Source: Planoprotostelium fungivorum (taxonomy: Eukaryota; Evosea; Variosea; Cavosteliida; Cavosteliaceae). From it: a stretch of 19,251 nt of DNA. The notes below the pieces were generated by a model. That model was not told where the DNA came from, ran no database searches, and saw only the letters and a program-made list of their open reading frames with translations. The translations under genes and the position numbers were made by a program. Where the stretch lies: positions 1 through 19,251 of the forward strand of contig MDYQ01000342.1 in assembly GCA_003024175.1 (NCBI GenBank). Direction: 5' to 3'. Positions 10,418 to 19,251 of the stretch are shown here, in pieces; position 1 is the first letter of the stretch, and each line of letters opens with the position of its first letter.

Positions 10418-13400
10418 TCACACGAGATTACCGTAATCGTGATCTGCTGCCCTTCTGTTCTGACCTTCGGTGGTGACGGGTTCGTATCTACTCCCTTCGT
10501 CCAAGTTGGTCTCCGCATATGGATCACGATCGTCAGAGAAGATGTTGTCTGTGTCTTTGTCCTCTGGTGCTTCGACACCCAAGAGACCACAGATGTGAGC
10601 GAAATTGGGTCTCTCTCTGGGATCTCCCTTCCAACATCCTGCGTCCATGTGAGAAAATTTTACTTATGATTGTGGTCGTCATTGATCATCATGGAACATG
10701 ATGACGCTGATGCGATCGCGTGTGGATCTCACCTTCCATGAGCTTCCTGAGAACAATATCTGTATCTCTCGGTATCTCGGGTCGAAGGTTGTTGTTCATG
10801 ACAGCTATGGCAACTTGCATCGTGTCTAATTCCTCGTAAGGCTCTCGGTTGGTGACGATCTCCCAAACCAGGATTCCAAAAGAAAACACTGTTTCATTCA
10901 GACGAATTTCAACACAGAGACAGCCCACCATCCGTCTTGTTTGAATATTTCCTCTCCCTGATGGCCTCTGGTGCCATCCACCTGATCTGTGAAACGTTAA
11001 CATTCGATGCACGCGTCAAATCTGCTGTGTGAAAGACTCACGGGACCAATCATGGTGGCGGTAGTCTGCACGTCATCCACTTGCTGTCTGGACATACCGA
11101 AATCAGCCACCTTTGCTTCGAGGTGAGTGGTCAGTAAGATCTGGAAATTTTCAGCGGGATACTCTCTGATGGAGATACGTACGTTACGTACGGCCAGATC
11201 TCGATGGATGATCTTCTCTAAATGGAGATGCAGCATTCCTTGCGCTGTCGACGTTTTTCAGCACTGTGCCATCCACAATTTGTGTATGACATCTCACCAA
11301 TCTGGGTGACAAATTTGATCTTCTGTTCAACAGTGATGGCGTCTCCATTCTTTCTGAGGTAGCTATCTTTTCGTCAATACATGATATGCTTTCGTGATTT
11401 CACCTCAAAAGACTACCACCCCCACAGTATTCACTGTTCAATTCAGCATCATCACACGAAGAGAAGACGATTAGATTTCACATATCGATCGACTCACGTG
11501 ATGATCGAAAGTGGAGAGGGAGGAACAGTGATACCCAAGAAGAGCACCACGTGTGGATGAGATCTGAGATTCTGCATGACAGCCACCTTTCTCTCCGTCA
11601 CATCGCGTTCGATCCCTCTACATTTCACCTCGTGCAGAAACTCGGAGACTTGCTTTTCGTCCACGTATTCCGCTTTGATCTGTTTCACGGCCACTTTGAT
11701 GCCTCTCCACTGAGCTGAGAAGACGATGCCGAATCTGTACGAATCAGATGATGAATGGATAAACAGACATCTTCAATCTTGAATCGTCTCCACTCACGCT
11801 CCCGAGCCGATCTGTTGAGTGGTGAATCAAACGAGATAGAAGATGAAAGAGAATGAGCGGATGAAGTAATACGGTCGTACGATCAAGAGATAAACGAGAG
11901 GAGATGACGAACGAGACACTCACAACGACCATGTTTTCCAATTCCTATTCCATCATCAGCCACATTTCTCCACGTTCCTCTCACCTTGTAGGGCACCACA
12001 CTCTTCTCTACTGGACTCAGATTCATGGCAGCCATATCCACCATCATGATCTGCGACCTCTGGTTCATCGCCTTCACTCTCCTCCTCCACATGATGACTG
12101 CCACCACCACAGCTGCCACGATCAGAGCCACGAAAATGGCTACAACGATCCCAACGATGGTTCCACTGTTGATACCCTCTCGATTCGGTGCATTTGGTGA
12201 GACCCCCGAGGCTGTCGGTGAAGTGATAGTGAACGTTGGATCGGGTATGTACGAGTCCACGAGGAGGAGTGAATAGTTGGATGAAGCCAGGGAGGTCTTG
12301 AAGGCGGGCGACTGCATCTGAGAGACGACGGTGGAAGCTGAGCCTTCGTTGGAGCTGTGGGGTTCGATTTCGTCAGGGGCGATCTCTTTCACTCACTTGG
12401 GGGAAGGCTTGTACACGGTCAAATCGACGATAACGGAACCAGATCGCAGTGAATGGATGTAGAAACGACTCGAATCGACGCCCAGTGATGTGGAGATGAC
12501 ATCGATGAATCTGTGATGCGATGAGTCGTTTTGTGAGTTCATCGATGTTTCACCTGGTCTGATTGAAGCTCTGTAGATCACCGGACACTTTGATGCTGAT
12601 GTTGGTTGCTCCGATTTGAGTGGCAGAACAGATCGCTCCACATCGATTTCTCGCAGAAGAACTGATGGGACACTCGAATGTCATTCCAATCATACTGCAA
12701 TCGTCGACGTTAGCTGGTAGATAGAACGTATCTGCCCATTTGAAATCGTTGTAACTGATATCAAAGAATCTGCGGGGAGTCAATTTCAAGATGACAATGT
12801 GATCGATGAAGATCTCACGCGAGCTGATCGTTGTTATCTGATAGGATGGGAGCGGTGTCGTTGAAGGAATTGTGGCTCATATCCATGGAGACGACGCTTT
12901 CCAATTGCGTTAAATCAGGCACGGCCCCCACAAAGTTGTTTCGGCTCATGTTCGCTGATAACAACTTGCTCAGACGATTCAGATTCGGCAACTGGAGAAA
13001 TCAGTCGTGATATCCATCACAAGAGCTCTCATCACCTGTTGAGATAATTGATTCGATGAGATATCGATGTACTGAAGGGCAGTCATGGAAGAGAGGAAAG
13101 ATGCATCGCCTGTGAACGAATTGTGATCGATTCTCAACGTCCTGACATCACTGATGAAAGTACAGACGGTTCCGTTGAGAGAGTTGTTGCTGACACTGAG
13201 AACGTCGGTGAGTGATCGAAACAAAAGACGGGATAACTCACATGAACTGATCGAGAGATTTGATTTTACAAAAATCAGCGATTCCACCGATGAATCGATT
13301 GTTCGACTGACTCGTTTCAGTCGATCGTTGATGATGACATGATCACCATATCCAGTGTCTTCAATGCCGTGGGTCCAATCACCCCAGATATACTCGCCGT

Positions 13401-16400
13401 CAATTGATTCTTGGACAGATCCAACTGTTGCAGCTGGCTCATGCCCCTCAACCACGACAGATCATCACCCACAAGATGATTATCGTGGAGATCGAGCACC
13501 TATCACGTCTGTCATCGTCCAACACGAACCATTCGTTTCACTTGTAACGAGGTCAGCCTCCTGAGGTTGATGGACGGACGACCACCGATGTTTGTGCTGC
13601 TGAGATTGAGGTACGTCAGGGAAGCCAGGGAGCCCAGACCAGACGGGATGACACCAGATATAGGGTTTCCGGACAAGTCCAACACCTGAGAAGTCAGGAG
13701 AGATCGAATTGGATCGATCACCTTCAGAGAAGGGATGGACGTGAACGCGTTGATCGAATTGATTCCCAGACGATTGTTGCTGATGTACGTCATGTACCAT
13801 CGATGTGACGTCATCACCTCAGTATGACGGTCTGCAGTTGAGAGAAAGATGTATCGCTGTATAAGCTCGGTGTACCATAAAAGTGATTGTACGACAGATC
13901 CATGTATTGCAGATTTCCAGGTAATAAGCCTCTGATTGGCTCAGATATGAATCGGATGCAATGGATGAGATGAATGTGAGATGCCGACTCACAAATTCAC
14001 GTTCGTGGTGGTGAAGATGGGAGCTGAAAAGGTGTTGTGTGACAGATCCAAGTACAATAAGCCCGATAAGTCGTCATCGCTACTCATTTCAATCAACGTC
14101 TAGTAAGTGACCTCACTTGATGATGAAGAAATCAGTATCACTGAATGGAGATCCACTGAAGCGATTATAAGAGAGGTCTAGAGTGAGGAGATTTTGATAG
14201 TTGCTGTTTTGGAACGTCTACAACGAGTCACTCCCGCATATACCACAGCTCCCACCTCTATTCCCCCCGTGAAATCGTTATGACTCATCGTCACGATGGC
14301 AGCAGACATCGCATTGGTGAGTGGATTTGGTAGGCTGCCATTGAAGAGGTTGTAATCCAGAGTGAGGATACGGAGGTGTGGAATATCGAAAAAGGGAAGA
14401 TTTCCACCTTTTTGTGGCTCAGAGATGACATTCGTTACATCGGATATATCCTCACTCAGTTGGTTGCGATCCAAATTCAGGCGGATCAGACTCTGGCACG
14501 TGCTGATGCCGGATAATATGTGACCGGTGAACTGTCGTTCGTCAGAGTCGTGTGCTCTATCTTGTGTCACCTGGTTGTGAGATGCATCAAACACTTTTAT
14601 GCCCACATCAGGGTTGCAGTAGGGAAGATCAAAGAGATCACCTGAAAGATCGATCTGTAGGCAGTAGATGAATGTACGTCGAGTCTCACCAGAGAATTGG
14701 TTGTGACTGATGTCCCAATCGGAGATATGCAGTTGATTTGAAACGTCGGGGAAATCTCCAGTGAATTGGTTGAATTGTAGAGACAGTATTTGCATATCTG
14801 GAGGCAACGAAACGATGACACCCGACATGTTGTTGTAAGACACGTCCAGTACTCTCAAGTCGGTGGCATTATCCAAAGGAGGTAAAGTACCCGTGAAGCT
14901 GAATGATCAATTCGTATGACTAAGATCGATGCATATGAAACAGGTGGTTAAGATGTGTCTTTGAGGGATGATCCGACTCACGCGTTTGTACTGAGCTTCA
15001 GGGAGTAAGATCTCTCCCATATAGAAGAGGGTAATTCTCCAAACAACAGATTGGTGCCCAGATCGATGCTCATGTGTGATCGTTTGTTGCTGAACATGTC
15101 TGAGACTTCACCTACATGGACTTGAACTTCGATTTTTTGATCGATGCCGTGGACATGATGATTGATGTGAGAATGTAGGTTGTTCATCATCGTGGAACCT
15201 CACCAGAGAATTGATTGTCGGACAACCACAAGATGGTCAGATCGTCCATCTGGCTGACGTCTGGTAATGGTCCGAAGATCTGATTGTACGTCAGATCCAG
15301 TCTTCTCAGCAGAGTGCAGCTGGAGACATCGGAGAGTCCGGTCAATAGATTGCTCGACAGAGATAATTCCTATACATCTGAATGAAAGTGGTGGTGTGAT
15401 CGCCTCTCACCTTCAGGATGCAGTCAGAACCAGTTGAATTGAATCTACCCGTGTATTGGTTCCGACTGAGATCGATGATTTCGAGGTGAGGACAGTTTCC
15501 GGTCGTAGGAAGTACTCCTTTGTTGGGTTCAGAACGGACGCGATCGACGATCACCATCGTCATCTCATCACAAGATCTCTCACCTTGGTCGAGATTGTTG
15601 GAGAAAGACAGGCTCCTCAGTCTGCACGTATGAGGTATGGTTAATTCCATCTGATTGCCGTCGAGGCCCAATGTCGTGAGATTGAACATCCACTCTGGAA
15701 CTTGTCCCGTCAGCCCGATGTTGTTGATGGTCAGCGAGGTCAGGGCAGTGACTCTTGCAACCTTTTCAAAGTCGATGGCTGCTGCAAATGGATTGCCCGA
15801 GAGGTCTAACACGGACAGATGAGGGAGAGATAGCAGGTCAGCCGTCGTCAGATTAGCGCCTGCGATGTACGCCAGATTCAGGTACACCAGACTGGAGGGC
15901 AGTCGTGATAATCTCCACGACTCGAGATTGATCATCGAATCACTGGCCAGATTGAAGCTGTATAGGCCGGTCATACGATCGAGATCGGGGACGATCATGT
16001 CCTCGTCGAAATTGTTGTTGTAAAAATCGATGACCAACAGCGTCGTGAGATTGGAGAACGACGGGGGTATTTTACCTGAAGAGACATCAGATCGATTGTT
16101 ACGATGACAATGTCCCACCGATTAGACCATAGTACGGAAACTCTAGACCGGTGATGTTGGAGCCATCTGAGTCACATGTGATTCCCTCCCAACCATCGCA
16201 GGGATCGCTGTCCGTCCCCCATTCATCAAGCAGAACTACATGATGTTCAGAATATCCAACTTTCATTCATCGACATACTCTCTGCAGGGAGCGTTGCGTC
16301 GTGAAATTCCATCAGAATCGATCGGATGTCATCAGAGATGGTCGCTCGGATCTGCGTACACAAACATCCCAAGACAAGGAACAAGAGACAAGATCGGATA

Positions 16401-16405
16401 GACAT
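10418..16405 (-). CDS. LRR receptor kinase with tyrosine-kinase-like catalytic domain
   Basis: Thirty-three exons; the main boundaries are 16279-16405, 16119-16235, 15584-16075, 15411-15517, 15205-15369, 14982-15111, 14690-14898, then short LRR exons to 12554-12769, 12397-12510, 11985-12354, 11924-11944, 11798-11811, 11629-11734, 11498-11586, 11404-11433, 11298-11362, 11183-11238, 11042-11140, 10929-10986, 10733-10888, 10418-10638. The product is about 1438 residues: signal peptide (MSIRSCLLFLVLGCLCTQ), plant-type LRR N-cap (DEWGTDSDPCDGWEGITC), some twenty LRRs, a Cys-rich post-LRR region, a GSVIVDLTV domain of unknown type, one TM helix (about 1075-1100), then a kinase. The kinase has GSGAFG, VAVK (about K1163), HRDLAVRN (about 1253-1260), VADFGMSR, IRWMAPEA, FSFGILVWEIVT and CWKGDPRERP, so all catalytic residues are present. 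HRDLAVRN is tyrosine-kinase style; the rest fits TKL kinases. It is likely a membrane receptor. By my count exon 15205-15369 is one base out of phase near 15240; all other junctions close. Confidence 0.88.
11798..11944 (-). other. Two micro-exons (14 and 21 nt) coding the kinase glycine loop
   Basis: Exons 11924-11944 (21 nt, ELENMVV) and 11798-11811 (14 nt, IGSG plus two bases of Ala) sit between introns 11945-11984, 11812-11923 and 11735-11797. Both are flanked by GTGAG donors and YAG acceptors. Together with the next exon they give the contiguous VVIGSGAFGIV nucleotide-binding loop, which strongly supports this splicing. Confidence 0.8.
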
Positions 16406-16829
16406 CCGCTTGCCACTCACCTTCTTCGATTTTGGATATTTTTGTGTGAGAATCCCCTCTTTATTGTAGATGACCACCAAAATGATGCCGTCATTTTTCA
16501 CTTCGTATGATTGATGTAAGATGATCGTCAGGAGCTCTAACGTAGGAACTTCGTCAAGATGACGATTCAGAATACGTCAACATCAGTACATTAATGGATA
16601 CTCTCCAGCGGACAATTCGATCTATCTGGATGTAAGACGTGGTCGACAGGTGATTTTTGCTCTCGAGAGATCACAACAAAATGGTCGAACTCATCGAATG
16701 CACAGTTAATTTGCTGATGTGCTTTTCAGAGAGATCATATTTCCATCCGTCAACCACTTGAGGTGTTGGAGAAAGTCTGAACGATCAAAATGCTGATACA
16801 AACGATAGAAGAGGTGACTCGTAATTATA
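16406..16829. other. Intergenic region upstream of LRR kinase gene
   Basis: About 420 bp between the LRR kinase start and the stop codon of the next minus-strand gene. It must hold the kinase promoter and the 3' flank of the neighbour. Short frames here carry no domain or paralogue support. I saw no clear motif. Confidence 0.4.
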
Positions 16830-17396
16830 TTACACCTCCCTCACTCTTGCTGATGCTTTGGATGATGGCCACGATAGCTCTAAAGGCATGTTGTTCCATG
16901 CTTGTCGAAACTCGTCGGACCGATCGATGGTCTTGAGAGATACGAAGATGTCGATCAAAGTGTGGGACAAGCTTTGGATCGGTGAGTACATCATCGTGCG
17001 GAGAAGAGAGGGAGACAAGATCGTAGTTGGGGAAGACAGAGAGGGTGGAGAAGAAGGCACGGGTCCTTCCTGAGCTGGGAGGAGCACAAAAGAGGAGAGG
17101 TGTGATCGGACACACGTTCAATCGACCAGTTTACCTGGGTGAATGAGATGAAGTAGAGTCGAACAGCTCATATTGGAAGCGAATGGGTGCAAAGTTGATA
17201 ATAAAGGAATTGTAAACGGTCTGAATATGTTGTGTCATATCTCCACAACTCTTTCACTTTGCAAGGAATACCTGTAATGGTGTGATCGATGAACACTTCG
17301 AACTCCTCTCTTACATAAGATGGCTTCTATCCTTGTGCATAGCAGTGATAATTGATGTCCTTGCGGATACGAAAACCTTCCCGGTCTGGGTCACGC
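16830..17396 (-). CDS. Unrecognised protein, four 3' exons; 5' part unresolved
   Basis: Four exons close in phase: 17315-17396, 17135-17248, 16990-17074 and 16830-16931 (TAA at 16830-16832), with introns of 58-66 nt. They give VTQTGKVFVSARTSIITAMH, then CGDMTQHIQTVYNSFIINFA, PIRFQYELFDSTSSHSPS, FFSTLSVFPNYDLVS, and SDEFRQAWNNMPLELSWPSS at the C-terminus. I do not recognise the family. Upstream, 17626-17760 encodes a plausible first exon with a signal-peptide-like start (MSCLFNFIAAVTIPLPTVHS), followed by a GTAATT donor. However, I could not join it to 17396 in one frame: the stretch 17397-17560 has stops in every combination I tried, including an in-frame TAA just before 17396. Either an intron was missed or the gene is broken there. 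Same orientation as the LRR kinase gene, 425 bp upstream of it. Confidence 0.45.
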
Positions 17397-17625
17397 CTAA
17401 TTTTTACGCGGGGAAAACAACTCGTTGCACATCATCACGATCGCAACGAATTCAGAGAAGTAGAGGCCGTATCGATGGCACCATATCCTGAGTTATATAT
17501 CATACTCAACTACAAAGCGTTTGAGGGGAGTTGGTCACACACATTCTTGTTGACTTTGTCCTGCTAAAGCATTACAGATCGATTCAAACGGACAAGTATA
17601 GCTCAAGCATTCCAACGTGAATTAC

Positions 17626-17760
17626 CATGATGCATGGATTGGGTTGAGTGATAATCATGGTGTTTGCATCTCCACGCAGAGTGGGAGGTGACGTTCGTGC
17701 AGAGTGGACCGTGGGCAGTGGAATGGTGACGGCGGCGATGAAATTGAAGAGACAGGACAT
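17626..17760 (-). CDS. Candidate first exon with signal-peptide-like sequence
   Basis: ATG at 17760 opens 45 codons beginning MSCLFNFIAAVTIPLPTVHS, hydrophobic and then polar as in a secretory signal, and ending at a GTAATT donor. An acceptor (TTAGCAG) follows at 17561 with DKVNK downstream. It may be exon 1 of the gene whose 3' exons lie at 16830-17396, but the link is not established. It could also belong to a separate short or decayed gene. Confidence 0.3.
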
Positions 17761-19019
17761 GCAGAAGTACTCCCCTGAACTGAGGAAGAATACATTCTAT
17801 AAGTTATGAGAGGTGTTCCTTTGTATTCCTCTGCTTCATCAATCCATGTGCTGTTGCTGTGGCGCTGTGATTGTGTGGCACATTTCAGCTCTGACGTGAC
17901 TGTGCGTGCCTCTCGGTAATGATGCCCCAATGGTGATAGTGAATGTTAGTCGTTGTGAAGAGAAGAATGTGATACTCCTCAAAGCGAAGCGCTGAAAAAA
18001 TCAACAACAGGCGTTAGATCCAAAAGTCGCTTGTGCAATCGATTGGCGTCAATCAGTGAGTTGACGTAGAGTCTACTGCCTCAACGTTTCTCCCTCTTGT
18101 CTTTCTCATATGTGAGTTGATGGGACATTCAACACGAGATCAGGATACAGAAATCCAAGGAGACTTGTCTTGGTGTATGAGGGAACGATCCTCTGACAAG
18201 TGAAGAGTCTCAACAACTCTTGGGACGTGAATTTGGCGCCAAAAATTATTATTTTGGGGTCTTGCTTCGAGTTTTGGGTTCGCAGTCGGGCAGCTCCAGT
18301 AGCCAAGCTGGTTGCTCACTCCGCCTTGTCTGGCCGCGTGACACCAGTGATTGGACCCTGGGCTGTCCACTTTTTTTTTACCACGAGAAAAGAAAGAAGA
18401 ACAGAAGAAAGAGAGATCAGAATAGAAGAAAGAGAGAAAGGACATAGAAATGTTATTAGATCGACCTTTAGGCGATATGAGATCATCAGGCACAAAAAAA
18501 ACGCATTGATTGACATGCGGTGAAATCGATCGACTTTCATTAACAAGATCTGCAAAAAAACCTTCGCTTTCTGCTTCTTGAATCAAAACATAGGAGAAGA
18601 GCTTCGACCAGAGCATTTTTGGACACACATTTAGAATATCATATTGCATTTGGAACATCATATCACATAAGTTGACCAATCTCGCTGTATCAGACCACCG
18701 CTACCTCTTTTGATCCCTTGAGACACCAATAATCAAGATGGGTATGATAATCACATCCACTCCAATATCACACACAACAAATCGCTCACTTGGAAAGCCA
18801 TAAACATGTCGAGATTTGTAATACAAAATGCCTAATCTCTCACAGCAAATCACACAGGTGATCTTCACCATGCATTATTCCATCTGAGAAAGAATAATCC
18901 TCTGAACAAAACAACTGCACACATCTACATGTAACATAGGGCTGAGTAGTATGTTGAAGCAGGATGAGGTCAGGGTTGACTGATGTGATTTCACTGCAGG
19001 TCTGAAGAGGGTGGGAGAT
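17761..19019. other. Subtelomeric region without a convincing gene
   Basis: About 1.26 kb between the last gene-like exon and the telomere. It is locally A- and T-rich, with a purine-rich tract at 18384-18450 and several short homopolymers. The longest open frame (18140-18679, minus, 179 codons) crosses low-complexity sequence and shows no domain. Its first part (MLWSKLFSYVLIQEAES) looks protein-like, but nothing supports it further. The only structured element I see is at 18276-18379. Confidence 0.45.
18276..18379 (+). ncRNA. Possible Pol III-type structured element (tRNA-like or SINE-like)
   Basis: GGGCAGCTC (18288-18296) can pair with GGGCTGTCC (18360-18368) as a 9-bp stem with two wobbles. 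Inside, TAGCCAAGCTGG (18300-18311) fits the tRNA A-box consensus, and CCAG/CTGG makes a small D-arm-like hairpin around it. A run of nine T (18371-18379) follows two bases after the stem, like a Pol III terminator. GGGTTCGCAGTC at 18276 is B-box-like but lies upstream of the A box, and no TTCRA T-loop is present inside, so this is not a normal tRNA. It may be a relic of a tRNA-derived repeat, or chance. Confidence 0.25.
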
Positions 19020-19251
19020 GGGTTTAGGGTTTAGGGTTTAGGGTTTAGGGTTTAGGGTTTAGGGTTTAGGGTTTAGGGTTAAGGGTTTAGGGTTTAGGGT
19101 TTAGGGTTTAGGGTTTAGGGTTTAGGGTTTAGGGTTTAGGGTGTAGGGTTTAGGGTTTAGGGTTTAGGGTTTAGGGTTTAGGGTTTAGGGTTTAGAGTTT
19201 AGGGTTTAGGGTTTAGGGTTTAGGGTTTAGGGTTTAGGGTTTAGGGTTTAG
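19020..19251 (+). repeat. Telomere repeat array (TTTAGGG)n
   Basis: About 33 tandem 7-bp TTTAGGG units run to the window edge with the G-rich strand reading outward, as at a right chromosome end. There are three variant units: TTAAGGG (19079-19085), TGTAGGG (19142-19148) and TTTAGAG (19191-19197). Arabidopsis-type repeats are known from plants and from several protist groups, so the repeat alone does not show a plant. Confidence 0.97.

Noticed and set aside
10007-10421. Minus-strand open frames of 92 and 134 codons
   Set aside because: They are antisense to exons 8 and 9 of the PAS-like gene, which have clear splice sites and a better protein sequence.
16858-17073. Plus-strand open frame of 71 codons
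   Set aside because: It is charged, low-complexity sequence antisense to two exons that splice in phase on the minus strand.
18288-18368. tRNA gene
   Set aside because: The acceptor-like stem and D-arm-like hairpin are present, but there is no T-loop TTCRA and no clear anticodon arm.
18140-18679. 179-codon minus-strand open frame as a gene
   Set aside because: It crosses a purine-rich low-complexity tract and the stem element, and has no domain, signal or paralogue. It is kept only as part of the subtelomeric region.
1-19251. CRISPR arrays, rRNA genes, bacterial operon signals or transposase genes
   Set aside because: None seen; the spliceosomal introns and telomere show eukaryotic sequence.

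Overview
The window is the right-hand end of a eukaryotic chromosome. The last 230 bases are a G-rich TTTAGGG telomere array running off the edge. Genes are packed closely and cut by dozens of very short introns (mostly 36-66 nt, GTGAGT/GTGATC-like donors, YAG or AAG acceptors), and every substantial protein has to be assembled from small exons. A plant-style LRR receptor joined to a kinase with a tyrosine-kinase-like catalytic loop, a GAIN/GPS autoproteolysis module and a 2-oxoglutarate-oxygenase-like protein in such a compact genome suggest a free-living protist, most likely an amoebozoan of the protostelid kind. That placement is inference.

Layout, left to right. (1) 1-2839, minus: 5' part of a secreted or membrane protein with parallel beta-helix (CTF..NN..GGA) repeats and the start of a GAIN-like region; its 3' end lies outside the window. 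(2) 3332-6050, plus: a complete 13-exon, 724-residue member of the large 2OG-Fe(II)-oxygenase-like family, divergent from gene 1 and apparently missing both iron-binding histidines. (3) About 6050-8174, minus: a decayed, internally deleted paralogue of gene 1 that keeps a textbook GPS motif and one transmembrane helix but has many frame breaks. (4) 8518-10342, plus: a PAS-like protein of about 495 residues with a C-terminal domain that vaguely recalls WRKY/GCM domains. (5) 10418-16405, minus: a 33-exon LRR receptor kinase of about 1438 residues. (6) 16830-17396 and probably further left on the minus strand: an unrecognised gene of which only four 3' exons are firm. (7) 17761-19019: subtelomere with no convincing gene, but with a possible Pol III-type element. 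(8) 19020-19251: telomere.

The two GPS-type loci and the LRR kinase are all cell-surface, sensing-type proteins, so this is a receptor-rich subtelomeric accessory region. The duplicated GPS locus shows recent turnover: 1-43 and 6739-6781 are identical, yet the second copy is broken. All exon models were made by hand from splice-site consensus, reading frame and paralogue comparison. They need transcript data, but most are constrained because the phases close over many exons.
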